Below are positions 17,949-29,004 of a stretch of DNA of 64,000 nucleotides, piece by piece (position 1 is the first letter of the stretch; each line of letters starts with the position of its first letter). The stretch spans positions 1-64,000 of the forward strand of contig NZ_JRMH01000001.1 in assembly GCF_000803315.1 (NCBI RefSeq), read 5' to 3'. The notes beneath the pieces are model-generated. The model searched no databases and was not told the DNA's origin. It was given only the letters and a program-made list of their open reading frames with translations. The position numbers and the translations under genes were made by a program. This stretch comes from Pectobacterium actinidiae. Its GTDB lineage: Bacteria; Pseudomonadota; Gammaproteobacteria; Enterobacterales; Enterobacteriaceae.

Positions 17949-18401
17949 TTAATTGGAAGTTGACAGGCGTTTTACCGCCGTCTGTAAAGCATACTGATAA
18001 CCATCTGCCCCCAGGCCACATATCACGCCTACCGCAACATCAGAAAGATAGGAGTGATGACGAAAAGGCTCACGTGCGTGCACGTTGGACAGATGAATTT
18101 CGATAAACGGAATCGCGACCGCCAGCAGGGCATCACGCAGCGCCACGCTGGTGTGGGTGAATGCCGCCGGGTTAATCAGAATGAAGTCTGTGTTTCCTCT
18201 GGCCTGATGGATGGTATCGATCAGGACATGTTCCGCGTTGGATTGCAGATGGGAAAACTTCACGTTCATTGTCTGCGCCTGTGTTTCCAGTTCGCTCACA
18301 ATGTCTGCTAGCGTCGTACTACCGTATTTGTCGGGCTCTCGGGTTCCTAGCAGATTCAGGTTTGGACCGTTCAAGAGCAAAATGTGAAACTTTTCTGCCA
18401 T
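17949..18401 (-). CDS. aroQ: 3-dehydroquinate dehydratase, type II
   Basis: This 150-residue enzyme converts 3-dehydroquinate to 3-dehydroshikimate in the shikimate pathway. It has the type II signature [16 protein letters not shown] with its active-site arginine and tyrosine loop, the [20 protein letters not shown] helix and the catalytic histidine region [18 protein letters not shown]. Type II enzymes form dodecamers. E. coli uses the unrelated type I enzyme (AroD). Its place directly ahead of accBC is common in gammaproteobacteria and suggests one transcript. Confidence 0.97.
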   Translation of the reverse strand: MAEKFHILLLNGPNLNLLGTREPDKYGSTTLADIVSELETQAQTMNVKFSHLQSNAEHVLIDTIHQARGNTDFILINPAAFTHTSVALRDALLAVAIPFIEIHLSNVHAREPFRHHSYLSDVAVGVICGLGADGYQYALQTAVKRLSTSN

Positions 18402-18524
18402 TGTGCTGCTATCTCCCGCGATTGACCAAGATTGCCAAAACCGTGTCGCACAAAATAGCGCGAAGCTCTTCGTTTGTCACCTTTCGTGACGCAAATTGTC
18501 CGGCCCGAGAAATTAAAGTCGTGC

Positions 18525-18530
18525 ATTATA
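18525..18530 (-). promoter_or_regulatory. Putative -10 box of aroQ-accBC
   Basis: TATAAT on the minus strand lies about 125 bases before the aroQ start, but no good -35 is seen at the usual distance. The rest of the 254-base gap 18402-18655 has no gene or clear hairpin. Confidence 0.45.
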
Positions 18531-18655
18531 ACCATATCGTGGCAATTCGCAGCTAAATACTGGTCTTATCTGCGGAGATATTCCTGCACCAGACCGTGAG
18601 AACGCGTGAATTTCACGGTGGTCCGTAACCGGCTTTTCCTGCATTGCTGCGGCGT

Positions 18656-19255
18656 TTAGCGCCACCAGTGGCGAAATTTTTTATAACGCAACAGCAGCAA
18701 GATCAGCGCCGCGAGCGCATACAAAATAGGCTGTGGGGAGAGCGTTTTAACTGACCAAAGATAGTGGATAGGCACAAGGATGGCGACTAAATAGACGAAA
18801 TTATGCAGTTTTTGCCATTGCGATCCCAACTTGCGCATCATTATCTGTGGCGAGGTTATCGCCAGCGCCAGCAAAATCAGCCAGCTTATGATTCCCAACG
18901 TTAGATAAGGCCGGGATATCAGTTCTTTTCCCAGCAGCGCCAGATGATCCAGCCCCAGCTCCAGCAGCGCATAGCTCACCAGATGTAACGTCGCCCAGAA
19001 AAAACACCACAGCCCGAGGAGGCGTCGGCAGCGAATCAGCAGCGGCTGTTTACCGTAGCGCGCCAGTGGCGTGACCAACAGCGTCGCCAGCAGCAATTTC
19101 AGCGCCATACGGCCGGTAAAATGCTGGATATCTTTGGCAGGATCCGCGCTGAACCACCCTTGGTCGATTGACAATATCAGCCACAGCAGCGGCAGAAAAC
19201 CAGCCAGATGGAGTAGCACTTTTAACCGGGTAATATGTTGTAGCGTCAGTCTCAT
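18656..19255 (-). CDS. msrQ: MsrQ, heme membrane subunit of the periplasmic methionine sulfoxide reductase
   Basis: This 199-residue inner-membrane b-type cytochrome (formerly YedZ) has six membrane segments. It passes electrons from the quinone pool or Fre to MsrP. Likely heme-binding histidines lie in [26 protein letters not shown] and [10 protein letters not shown]. It is the second gene after msrP with a 58-base gap, in the usual msrPQ order. Confidence 0.93.
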   Translation of the reverse strand: MRLTLQHITRLKVLLHLAGFLPLLWLILSIDQGWFSADPAKDIQHFTGRMALKLLLATLLVTPLARYGKQPLLIRCRRLLGLWCFFWATLHLVSYALLELGLDHLALLGKELISRPYLTLGIISWLILLALAITSPQIMMRKLGSQWQKLHNFVYLVAILVPIHYLWSVKTLSPQPILYALAALILLLLRYKKFRHWWR

Positions 19256-19313
19256 ACTGATGTGGATTCCTGTCCTGACAAGGTGTTAGTGGCTAGACGT
19301 TTTGTGTTATTCG

Positions 19314-20315
19314 CTAAAAGTTGTCGCGTAGATTCAAGCCGCGATACAGTGAAGCGACCTGTTCCGCATAGCCGTTGAACAACAGCGTCGGTTGACGCTC
19401 AACGTTAAGCAGGCCGCCTGAACCGATGACGCGTTCTGTCGCCTGCGACCAGCGCGGGTGATCCACATGCGGATTCACGTTGGCATAGAAACCATATTCA
19501 TCTGGTGCCGACAGGTTCCAGGTGCAGGGCGGTTTCTCCCGGGTGAATCGGATATGTACGATGGATTTGATGTTTTTAAAACCGTATTTCCACGGTGTGA
19601 CTAACCGGATAGGGGCACCGTTCTGTGGTGGCAGCGTCTTGCCGTAAACGCCGACGGCCATCAGTGCCAAAGGGTTCATGGCTTCATCGAGTCTCAGGCC
19701 TTCTACATAGGGATAGTCCAGCCCGCCGCCTATGAAGCGATCTTTTTGCCCCGGCATCTGTTCTGGGTCGTAAAGCGTTTGAAACGCTACGTAGCGTGCG
19801 TTGCTGGTGGGTTCGGCGAATTTAATCAGCTTGGCCAGCTCAAAGCCGACCCACGGAATCACCATTGACCACGCTTCGACGCAGCGGAAACGGTAGATTC
19901 GCTCTTCCAGCGGAAAGCGTTTTAGTAAATCGTCGATATCCAGTGTGAGGGGTTTGGCGACATCACCGTCTATCTTAATGGTCCAGCCTTCAGTTTTTAA
20001 CCCGCCTGCATTAGCCGCCGGGTCGGCTTTATCTAGCCCGAATTCATAGAAGTTGTTATAGCCCGTAACTTTATCTTCCGGCGTGAGCGGCAAATCGAGC
20101 TTCCAGTCCGCAGGTTGGCTAAACGTGAGCGGTTTACCCGTTGGCGCTTTGGGTTTATCCGCACCTTTAAACCACGCAAGCAGGTCAGCCTGCGCAGAAA
20201 ACGGCAGTGAGAGCGCCGCAGCGGAAATACCCAGCGCCTTTAGTACGCGCCGACGCTGATAGAAGAGCGATTCTGGGGTAACGTCGGCTTCCGTGAACTT
20301 GCGATGTTTGTGCAT
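19314..20315 (-). CDS. msrP: MsrP, molybdopterin methionine sulfoxide reductase catalytic subunit
   Basis: This 333-residue periplasmic enzyme (formerly YedY) repairs oxidised methionines in envelope proteins. A twin-arginine signal RRRVLKALG (residues 21-29) shows that it is exported folded with its Mo cofactor. The molybdenum-ligating cysteine is about residue 145 in [10 protein letters not shown], and it keeps the sulfite-oxidase fold motif [14 protein letters not shown]. It is the first gene of msrPQ. In E. coli the operon responds to HOCl through HprSR; no such regulator is nearby here. Confidence 0.96.
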   Translation of the reverse strand: MHKHRKFTEADVTPESLFYQRRRVLKALGISAAALSLPFSAQADLLAWFKGADKPKAPTGKPLTFSQPADWKLDLPLTPEDKVTGYNNFYEFGLDKADPAANAGGLKTEGWTIKIDGDVAKPLTLDIDDLLKRFPLEERIYRFRCVEAWSMVIPWVGFELAKLIKFAEPTSNARYVAFQTLYDPEQMPGQKDRFIGGGLDYPYVEGLRLDEAMNPLALMAVGVYGKTLPPQNGAPIRLVTPWKYGFKNIKSIVHIRFTREKPPCTWNLSAPDEYGFYANVNPHVDHPRWSQATERVIGSGGLLNVERQPTLLFNGYAEQVASLYRGLNLRDNF

Positions 20316-20541
20316 GTGAACTCCCGCCGATGATTATTGTTGACGCAAAGTGGCGTTTTTACTGCTTATCGTTCACTTAGTTATAGATGAAGTGCGGTAG
20401 AAACCACGACAGGAGAGATGAAATACTTTTTTGCAGGGTGTAACAGCGCTCAAGATTACTGAGAATGCGTTGAGCGATGATAATGGATAGATCGTAAAGA
20501 CGCTGTGAATACATCTATGTACGCTCGAGCCGCGCAGATAT

Positions 20542-20613
20542 GAATCTCATCCCTGAGATTCACCCTTTCAGGGCCGTCGCAAGCGACGTTCAAAGGCGTT
20601 CCTGACGCCTTTG
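20542..20613. repeat. Four-hairpin structured repeat, copy A
   Basis: Four stem-loops follow each other: 20542-20561 (8 bp), 20563-20573 (4 bp), 20576-20587 (4 bp, CAAG loop) and 20591-20613 (9 bp, CAAAGGCGT/ACGCCTTTG). An ungapped match occurs at 60826-60897. Every difference inside a stem is compensated on the other strand (nine pairs). It lies between acuI and msrP in a 376-base gap; nothing else is recognisable there apart from the upstream region of msrP near 20340-20400. Confidence 0.8.
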
Positions 20614-20691
20614 TCCCTGTCGCGGATGCTTTATTCTTCTATTCCATTATCACCGTTGTCGTTCCGCACATTAATACGTCAACGAACGGTG

Positions 20692-21669
20692 TTAGCTGAT
20701 TTTCACCAGCGTACGGCCAGTGACTTTGTTTTCCAGCAGAGCAGCGGCGACAGCGGGCACGTCTTCCAGACCGATTTCCTGCGTCACCTGCTGATAGAAC
20801 GACTCAGGCAGGATGGCTGCCAGACGCTCCCACGCTTGCTGACGGCGCGCCAGCGGTGCCATCACGGAATCTACGCCTTGCAGACGAACATTACGTAGAA
20901 TAAAGGGCATTACGGTCGTCGGCAGCGCAATACCGCCAGCCAGACCGCACGCGGCGACTGTCGCGTTGTAATCCATCTGCGCCAGCAGCGTCGCCAGCAC
21001 GTTGTCGCCGACGGTATCCACCGCGCCAGCCCAACGTTGTTTTTCCAGTGGGCGAGGGCTGCCGCTGAATTCGCTGCGATCCAGTACCTGTTTGGCACCC
21101 AGTTTTTTCAGATAATCAGTGTTGTCCGCACGGCCGCTGACGGCAGTAACCTGATAGCCTAACTCTGCAAGCAGGGCGACTGCCGTGCTGCCAACGCCGC
21201 CGCTGGCGCCCGTCACAATAATGTCGCCGCTTTCCGGGGTGATGCCGCCGTCTTCCAGCGCCATCACGCACAGCATCGCGGTAAAGCCTGCTGTGCCAAG
21301 AATCATCGCTTTACGCGCATTCAGCGAAGCGGGGAGAGGGACCAGCCAATCGCTCTTCACTCGCGCTTGTTGAGCCAAGCCGCCCCAGTGGTTTTCACCA
21401 ACGCCCCAACCCGTCAGGATGACAGGCTGACCAACGGCAAACCGATCGCTGTCGCTGTGGCGTACTGTACCTACGAAGTCGATCCCAGGAACCATCGGGA
21501 AGTTACGAATAATTTTACCTTTGCCAGTAATGGCAAGCGCATCTTTATAATTAATGCCGGACCAATTGATATCGACAGTTACATCCCCGGCGGGAAGCTG
21601 CTCTGCATCAATCTCGCGAATCTGAGCGTGGGTCAGTCCGTCTGACTGTTCAAGAACTAAAGCCTGCAT
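20692..21669 (-). CDS. acuI: Acrylyl-CoA reductase AcuI (YhdH family)
   Basis: This 325-residue medium-chain dehydrogenase reduces toxic acryloyl-CoA to propionyl-CoA using NADPH. It has the GroES-like N-terminal domain with NWSGINYKDALAITGKG and the Rossmann motif VTGASGGVGSTAVALLAELG. There are no zinc ligands, as usual in the quinone-oxidoreductase branch. Length and ends (start MQALVLEQ, end TGRTLVKIS) match E. coli YhdH. It stands divergent from csrD, as in E. coli. Confidence 0.95.
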   Translation of the reverse strand: MQALVLEQSDGLTHAQIREIDAEQLPAGDVTVDINWSGINYKDALAITGKGKIIRNFPMVPGIDFVGTVRHSDSDRFAVGQPVILTGWGVGENHWGGLAQQARVKSDWLVPLPASLNARKAMILGTAGFTAMLCVMALEDGGITPESGDIIVTGASGGVGSTAVALLAELGYQVTAVSGRADNTDYLKKLGAKQVLDRSEFSGSPRPLEKQRWAGAVDTVGDNVLATLLAQMDYNATVAACGLAGGIALPTTVMPFILRNVRLQGVDSVMAPLARRQQAWERLAAILPESFYQQVTQEIGLEDVPAVAAALLENKVTGRTLVKIS

Positions 21670-21720
21670 GGGCTATCTCCTGTAGCAGGATTAAATATGG
21701 GGAAGTCATTAACGACTATA

Positions 21721-21843
21721 TACCCGTCATACTTCAAGCCGCATGTGCGTTAGCATCGCTTAGTCACCCGAATCACTTACTCAAGTAAGCTCATCGGAAT
21801 GCCCTCGCTCGCCGCCTTCCTGCAACTCGAATTATTTAGGGTA
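21721..21843. repeat. Palindromic intergenic repeat, copy 2
   Basis: The 123-base element runs from TACCCGTCATACTTCAAG to CTCGAATTATTTAGGGTA, which are imperfect inverted ends. Its middle (AGTCACCCGAATCACTTAC, then TCAAGTAAGC) differs from copy 1 but resembles the right part of copy 3. It fills much of the 303-base acuI-csrD gap; the rest is the A+T-rich upstream region of csrD. Confidence 0.88.
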
Positions 21844-21972
21844 TAGTTATTACAGGTACTATTTGTTAATAAGGTACTGTTGTTAATAAAGGTACTATGT
21901 AGCTGGCTCATGCGAACTGATAAAAAACAATAAACTCGCAGAAATGACAATTATTTGGAATAGGACGCAGGG

Positions 21973-23910
21973 ATGGGATTTACGACCAGATTCTCGATAC
22001 TCATCGTATTGCTGACGGTTATCGCCATTTTTCTTATGCTTTTCAGTAGCATATTCAGCCTCTATTATTATAGCCAGTTGCGAACCGAGCAGCAGCTACG
22101 TGAGGTCACCGCCAGTATCGATCAGGCGTTATTAGTGCAATCGCCCGAAAATATTCAATATTGGCTGCCAGGAATGATGAAAACGGCAGGCATTGTGGCG
22201 TTGGATATTCAGGATAACGATTCGACCCTCTATTCAATACAGCTGCCCGAGGCCGGCTGGGAACGCACGCACCTCTATCATGAGGTCGAATTTCCGCTGA
22301 TGCACCATACGAATATGGCGATCGCCTTAAAATATGTTGATCCGTTGATGGGGTTACCACGTTTCGTGGTGTCGACGTTATCGGTATTGCTGGCCGTGGG
22401 CCTGATGCTCCTGATGCTGTACTTCTCCCTTCACTGGCTGCGCCGTCAGGCTGCCGGACAGGAAGAGTTGGAAAAACGCGCACAGCGTATTCTCAAGGGC
22501 GAGCGTGAATCAGTGATGCAGGGGTCGGTACGTGAGTGGCCAGTCAAGACCAGTGGGGCGCTCGATCAACTGTTGTCTGATTTAGTGGAAGCGCGTGAGG
22601 AACGCGGACGGGTTGATACCTTAATCCGCGCTTTCGCCGCGCAGGATGCTGAAACCGGGCTGAGCAATCGTCTGTTTTTTGACAATCAGCTGACGACACA
22701 GTTGGAAGATGGCGAAGAGGTGGGGACGCACGGCGTCGTCATGATGATTCGCGTACCTGATTTTGAAACCTTGCAGGAAACGCACGGCTATACCAATGCG
22801 CTTCAGGAATACCGTTTCACGCTGGTCAACCTGCTGTCGACGTTTGTCATGCGCTATCCCTCCGCGCTGCTGGCGCGTTATTTCAGCAGCGATTTCACGG
22901 TATTACTCCCCCACAGCACGCTTAAGGAAGCCAATGCGATTGCCACGCAGCTCGTGAAGGCCATCGATATTCTCCCTGCCTGTCCGTTGATCGATCGGGA
23001 AGAGGTGCTCCACATTGGCATCTGTGCCTATCGCGGCGGGCAAAGCGCTGAGCAGGTGATGGAGAGTGTGGAAGATGCGACGCGCAATGCAGTGTTGCAG
23101 GGCGGTAATAGCTGGTGCGTGTTTGACAGGCAGGTGCCAGACAAAGGGCGCGGCAGCGTGAAATGGCGGACCCTGCTGGAACAGACGCTGGCGCGCGGTG
23201 GTCCGCGGCTGTATCAGAAACCTGCGGTCACCAAAGAGGGCGTGGTACATCATCGTGAAATGATGAGCCGGATTTACGACGGAGAACAGGAACTGCTCGC
23301 GGCGGAGTATATGCCGCTGGTTCAGCAGTTGGGGCTGGCGGCCAGCTATGATCGGCAGCTTGTGGCGCGAATTATTGATTTGTCAGCGAGCTGGCCTGGA
23401 GAAACACTGGCTTTACCGGTAAGTGTGGACTCACTTTTGCAGAAACCTTTCCTGCGCTGGCTGAAAGAAATTTTACTGCAATGTCCGAAAACGCAGCGAC
23501 AGTGCATTTTATTTGAACTTGCAGAGGCAGATGTCTGTCAATATATCGGCCGCCTGCGCCCGGTTCTCAATTTGATTCTGGGATTAGGCTGTCGCCTGGC
23601 GGTCACGCAGGCGGGTTTGACGCTGGTCAGTACGACGTATATCAAGTCACTCCCCGTGGAGATCATCAAGCTTCATCCCGGTTTGGTCCGCAGTCTTGAG
23701 CGCCGCCCGGAAAATCAGCTGTTTGTACAAAGCCTGACCGAGGCCTGTAAAGGCACGCAAACGCGGGTGTTTGCCGCTGGCGTGCGAACCAAAGAGGAGT
23801 GGCGGATGCTGTTGGGCAAGGGCGTTTATGGTGGGCAAGGCGATTTTTTTGCCGCATCAGTCCCTGTAACGGATGAGCTGAAAAAATATTCACCACGGCA
23901 TCGTGTTTAA
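21973..23910 (+). CDS. csrD: CsrD, regulator of CsrB/CsrC RNA turnover
   Basis: This 645-residue inner-membrane protein targets the CsrB and CsrC small RNAs for RNase E cleavage and so frees CsrA. Membrane segments lie at about 8-30 and 130-152 around a periplasmic domain, followed by a HAMP-like region. The GGDEF site is degenerate (YFSSDF near residue 303), and the EAL site reads ELA (near residue 515), so it is not expected to make or break cyclic di-GMP, as in E. coli CsrD. It lies just upstream of mreB, as in E. coli. Confidence 0.95.
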   Translation: MGFTTRFSILIVLLTVIAIFLMLFSSIFSLYYYSQLRTEQQLREVTASIDQALLVQSPENIQYWLPGMMKTAGIVALDIQDNDSTLYSIQLPEAGWERTHLYHEVEFPLMHHTNMAIALKYVDPLMGLPRFVVSTLSVLLAVGLMLLMLYFSLHWLRRQAAGQEELEKRAQRILKGERESVMQGSVREWPVKTSGALDQLLSDLVEAREERGRVDTLIRAFAAQDAETGLSNRLFFDNQLTTQLEDGEEVGTHGVVMMIRVPDFETLQETHGYTNALQEYRFTLVNLLSTFVMRYPSALLARYFSSDFTVLLPHSTLKEANAIATQLVKAIDILPACPLIDREEVLHIGICAYRGGQSAEQVMESVEDATRNAVLQGGNSWCVFDRQVPDKGRGSVKWRTLLEQTLARGGPRLYQKPAVTKEGVVHHREMMSRIYDGEQELLAAEYMPLVQQLGLAASYDRQLVARIIDLSASWPGETLALPVSVDSLLQKPFLRWLKEILLQCPKTQRQCILFELAEADVCQYIGRLRPVLNLILGLGCRLAVTQAGLTLVSTTYIKSLPVEIIKLHPGLVRSLERRPENQLFVQSLTEACKGTQTRVFAAGVRTKEEWRMLLGKGVYGGQGDFFAASVPVTDELKKYSPRHRV

Positions 23911-25270
<1,360 letters not shown>

Positions 25271-25280
25271 TCCTGTCTGG

Positions 25281-25343
25281 AAAAAGGGGGGACCGGATGG
25301 ATGAACGCCTGCGTTTTTCATCTCTCGTGGTTACCCCTTTTTT
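25281..25343 (+). terminator. Attenuator-like stem between mreB and mreC
   Basis: AAAAAGGGG at 25281-25289 pairs with CCCCTTTTT at 25334-25342, enclosing a second hairpin (GATGAACGC against GCGTTTTTCATC, 25300-25322), and is followed by T residues. It lies 10 bases past the mreB stop in a 163-base gap and could lower mreCD expression relative to mreB. Confidence 0.55.
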
Positions 25344-25433
25344 ATTTGCCTGTAGCCCTACGGGGCACCGCTTTGTGACGTTAAAAATCGCCAGAGGCGA
25401 TTTGAGGTTGCTGTCGAGGAATACGCAAATTTT

Positions 25434-26417
25434 ATGAAGCCGCTTTTTAGCAGGGGGCCTTCCCTGCAATTACGACTTTTTCTTGCTGTCGTTACCGCGA
25501 TTGTCGTGATCGTTGCGGACAGTCGGCTCGGTTCGTTCGTCAAAATCAGAACGTACATGGACACCACCGTCAGCCCATTCTATTTTCTGGCGAATGGGCC
25601 CCGTCAGGTTCTGGACAACATGTCTGCCTCACTGGCAACCCGTGAGCAATTAGGCCTTGAAAATACCGCGCTGCGTCAGGAACTGTTGATGAAAAACAGT
25701 GACCTTCTGCTGCTAGGCCAGCTCAAGCAGGAAAATGCGCGGTTACGTGAACTGCTCGGCTCGCCGCTGCGTCAGGATGAGCAGAAGATGGTGACGCAGG
25801 TGATGTCCGCTGGCACTGACCCGTATAGCGATCAGGTAGTGATTGATAAAGGTCAGATAAACGGCGTGTATGAAGGGCAACCGGTCATCAGCGATAAAGG
25901 TGTGGTGGGTCAGGTTGTGGCGGTGAGTCAGTTGACCAGCCGGGTGTTGTTGATTTGTGATGTTGCCCACGCGCTGCCGATTCAGGTGCTACGCAATGAT
26001 ATCCGTGTGATAGCTGCCGGTAATGGCTGTACCGACGATCTGCAACTGGAGCATCTGCCGAACAATACCGATATCCGCGTGGGTGATGTGTTGGTCACAT
26101 CGGGTTTGGGAGGACGCTTCCCTGAAGGCTACCCTGTCGCCGTTGTATCATCAGTCAAGCAGGATACGCAGCGGGCTTATACGATTATTCAGGCTCGCCC
26201 GACGGCAGGGCTACAGCGCTTGCGCTATCTGTTATTACTGTGGGGTGTGGAAAATAACTCCAATACATCGTTGCCGCCAGCGGAAGTGCATCGGGTTGCC
26301 AATGAGCGTCTGATGCAGATGATGCCACAGGTTTTACCGTCCCCTGACGATATGGGACCGCCGCTTCCTCCTGATACCGCAGTGCCCACCGCCGAGTCGC
26401 AGAGAGGCCGCCAATGA
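25434..26417 (+). CDS. mreC: Cell shape protein MreC
   Basis: This 327-residue inner-membrane protein links MreB to the periplasmic wall-synthesis enzymes PBP2-RodA. It has one N-terminal membrane segment (about 13-30), a coiled coil (about 65-105) and a periplasmic double beta-barrel. The C-terminal tail is rich in P ([18 protein letters not shown]). Its stop overlaps the mreD start as ATGA, so the two are translationally coupled. Confidence 0.96.
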   Translation: MKPLFSRGPSLQLRLFLAVVTAIVVIVADSRLGSFVKIRTYMDTTVSPFYFLANGPRQVLDNMSASLATREQLGLENTALRQELLMKNSDLLLLGQLKQENARLRELLGSPLRQDEQKMVTQVMSAGTDPYSDQVVIDKGQINGVYEGQPVISDKGVVGQVVAVSQLTSRVLLICDVAHALPIQVLRNDIRVIAAGNGCTDDLQLEHLPNNTDIRVGDVLVTSGLGGRFPEGYPVAVVSSVKQDTQRAYTIIQARPTAGLQRLRYLLLLWGVENNSNTSLPPAEVHRVANERLMQMMPQVLPSPDDMGPPLPPDTAVPTAESQRGRQ

Positions 26418-26902
26418 ACCGTTATCGCAGGCATGGCAACTGGATTATCTGGCTTTCTTTTCTGATCGCCATGGTTTTGCAGATTATGCCGTGGCCAGAT
26501 GAAATCTACATGTTTCGCCCCTCCTGGCTGACGCTGTTTCTCATTTACTGGGTGATGGCATTGCCACATCGGGTGAATGTCGGCACAGGATTTATATTAG
26601 GTCTGATTATGGACCTGATTCTTGGGTCTACACTGGGAGTACGGGCACTGGCGTTGAGCATTGTGGCTTATCTGGTTGCTTTCAAATTCCAACTGTTCCG
26701 AAACATGGCGCTATGGCAGCAGGCATTAATCGTCATGCTGTTGTCGCTGCTGATGGATCTCACGGTATTCTGGGCAGAATTTTTAGTTATTAATGTCTCT
26801 TTCCGACCGGAAACATTCTGGAATAGCGTTGTTGATGGCGTACTCTGGCCGTGGCTGTTCCTGCTGATGCGTAAAATTCGTCGTCAGTTTACTGTGCAAT
26901 AA
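26414..26902 (+). CDS. mreD: Cell shape protein MreD
   Basis: This 162-residue inner-membrane protein has about five or six membrane segments. It is part of the elongasome with MreC and RodA and balances MreC activation of PBP2. It starts [28 protein letters not shown], like enteric MreD. It overlaps mreC by 4 bases and is followed by maf after 8 bases. Confidence 0.96.
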   Translation: MNRYRRHGNWIIWLSFLIAMVLQIMPWPDEIYMFRPSWLTLFLIYWVMALPHRVNVGTGFILGLIMDLILGSTLGVRALALSIVAYLVAFKFQLFRNMALWQQALIVMLLSLLMDLTVFWAEFLVINVSFRPETFWNSVVDGVLWPWLFLLMRKIRRQFTVQ

Positions 26903-26910
26903 GGTGATTC

Positions 26911-27504
26911 ATGACTCAGCTTTATCTGGCCTCCGCTTCTCCCCGCCGTCGCGAACTGCTTACGCATCTCGATATTCCTTTTTCTGTACTAAATGTCGCG
27001 GTGGAAGAACAGCGGTTACCAGAAGAGGCGGCGGAAGTTTATGTTCGGCGTCTGGCGCATGAGAAAGCGGCCGCCGGTGTCGTGGCTGCACCGTCCGATT
27101 TGCCGGTTCTGGGTGCCGACACCATTGTGGTACTGAACGGTCAGGTATTAGAAAAACCGCAGGATGAAGCCCATGCGGCAGAGATGCTGAGTCAGCTGTC
27201 CGGGAAATCACATCAGGTGATGACGGCCGTCGCGCTGGCAGATAAAGACGATGTATTGAGCTGCCTAGTGGTAACCGATGTCGTCTTCCGTCCGCTCTCG
27301 CAGCAGGATATCGAACGGTATATCGCCAGCGGTGAACCGATGGATAAAGCCGGAGCTTACGGTATTCAGGGCAAAGGTGGATGCTTTGTCCGGTCGCTTA
27401 ACGGGAGCTATTACGCGGTGGTTGGGCTGCCGCTGGTAGAAACCCATGAGCTATTCAGTAATTTTGCTGCGTTGCGGAGTGCAAGAGGAAAACATGACTG
27501 CTGA
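26911..27504 (+). CDS. maf: Maf-family nucleotide pyrophosphatase (dTTP/UTP type, YhdE)
   Basis: This 197-residue cytoplasmic enzyme hydrolyses dTTP, UTP and some modified nucleotides to monophosphates. The Maf signature [15 protein letters not shown] opens the protein, and [18 protein letters not shown] and [13 protein letters not shown] carry the catalytic and substrate residues. The branch (YhdE rather than YceF) is inferred from its place between mreD and rng, as in E. coli. Its stop overlaps the rng start by 11 bases. Confidence 0.95.
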   Translation: MTQLYLASASPRRRELLTHLDIPFSVLNVAVEEQRLPEEAAEVYVRRLAHEKAAAGVVAAPSDLPVLGADTIVVLNGQVLEKPQDEAHAAEMLSQLSGKSHQVMTAVALADKDDVLSCLVVTDVVFRPLSQQDIERYIASGEPMDKAGAYGIQGKGGCFVRSLNGSYYAVVGLPLVETHELFSNFAALRSARGKHDC

Positions 27505-28963
27505 GTTACTGGTAAACGTTACACCGTCAGAAACGCGCGTTGCCTATATCGACGGCGGTATTCTGCAAGAAATTCACATTGAGCGAGATGCGAAGCGCGG
27601 TATTGTCGGCAACATTTATAAGGGGCGCGTGAGTCGCGTCCTGCCGGGTATGCAGGCGGCGTTTGTGGATATCGGCCTGGATAAAGCGGCATTCCTGCAC
27701 GCGTCCGATATTATGCCGCACACCGAATGCGTTGCCGGTGACGAACAGAAGAATTTTCACGTCCGTGATATCGCCGAACTGGTACGTCAGGGGCAGGATC
27801 TCATGGTGCAGGTGGTCAAAGACCCGCTCGGAACCAAAGGCGCACGTCTGACGACGGATATCACGCTGCCGTCACGCTATCTGGTGTTTATGCCCGGCGC
27901 ATCGCACGTTGGCGTGTCGCAGCGGATTGAGAGCGAAGCGGAACGTGAGCGCTTAAAGAAAACGGTCGCCGAGTATTGCGATGATGACGGTGGTTTCATC
28001 ATTCGTACCGCAGCGGAAGGCATCGGTGAAGAAGAGCTTTCACAGGATGCGGCGTTCCTGAAGCGTTTGTGGGGCAAGGTGATGGAGCGCAAAAAGCGCA
28101 ACCAGACTAAATGTAAGCTCTACGGTGAAGTGGCGCTCGCCCAGCGTATTTTGCGTGATTTTGCTGGTGCCGCGCTGGATCGCATTCGGATTGACTCCCG
28201 ATTGACCTATGAGGCGCTGCTGGAATTTACCGCCGAATATATCCCGGAGATGACCTGCAAACTTGAACACTATGCGGGTAAACAGCCGATTTTTGACCTG
28301 TTTGACGTGGAAAATGAGATCCAGCGTTCACTGGACAGAAAGGTTGAACTGAAGTCTGGCGGCTATTTGATCATCGATCAAACCGAAGCGATGACGACCG
28401 TTGACATCAACACCGGGGCATTCGTCGGCCACCGCAATCTGGATGAGACCATTTTCAATACCAACACGGAAGCGACGCAGGCGATTGCACGACAGCTGCG
28501 TCTGCGTAACCTCGGCGGTATCATCATTATCGACTTTATCGATATGAATAACGACGATCACCGCCGGCGGGTGCTACATTCACTGGAGCAGGCGCTCAGT
28601 AAAGATCGCGTCAAAACCAGTATTAGCGGCTTCTCTCAACTAGGATTAGTAGAGATGACGCGCAAACGCACGCGTGAGAGTATCGAACACGTATTGTGTC
28701 ATGAATGCCCGACGTGTCATGGTCGTGGCACGGTGAAGACGGTAGAAAGCGTCTGCTATGAAATCATGCGTGAAATCGTGCGTGTACACCACGCTTATGA
28801 CACCGATCGTTTCCTGGTCTATGCCTCACCGGCAGTCGGGGAAGCCTTGAGAAGTGAAGAGTCGCACGCGTTAGCTGAGGTTGAAATTTTCGTCGGCAAA
28901 CAGGTCAAAGTACAAATCGAACCCCTGTATAGCCAGGAGCAGTTTGACGTCGTAATGATGTAA
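27494..28963 (+). CDS. rng: Ribonuclease G
   Basis: This 489-residue endoribonuclease matures the 5' end of 16S rRNA and degrades some mRNAs. It has an S1 RNA-binding domain (about 38-130), catalytic aspartates in [12 protein letters not shown] and [11 protein letters not shown], and the zinc-link cysteines in [11 protein letters not shown]. It lacks the long RNase E scaffold. The longer frame begins at 27446, but ATG 27494 has AGAGG upstream and gives the E. coli length. Confidence 0.97.
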   Translation: MTAELLVNVTPSETRVAYIDGGILQEIHIERDAKRGIVGNIYKGRVSRVLPGMQAAFVDIGLDKAAFLHASDIMPHTECVAGDEQKNFHVRDIAELVRQGQDLMVQVVKDPLGTKGARLTTDITLPSRYLVFMPGASHVGVSQRIESEAERERLKKTVAEYCDDDGGFIIRTAAEGIGEEELSQDAAFLKRLWGKVMERKKRNQTKCKLYGEVALAQRILRDFAGAALDRIRIDSRLTYEALLEFTAEYIPEMTCKLEHYAGKQPIFDLFDVENEIQRSLDRKVELKSGGYLIIDQTEAMTTVDINTGAFVGHRNLDETIFNTNTEATQAIARQLRLRNLGGIIIIDFIDMNNDDHRRRVLHSLEQALSKDRVKTSISGFSQLGLVEMTRKRTRESIEHVLCHECPTCHGRGTVKTVESVCYEIMREIVRVHHAYDTDRFLVYASPAVGEALRSEESHALAEVEIFVGKQVKVQIEPLYSQEQFDVVMM

Positions 28964-29004
28964 ATTCGTGCGCTCGTCGTCGGCGACGAAAGAAGGAGAA
29001 ATCA

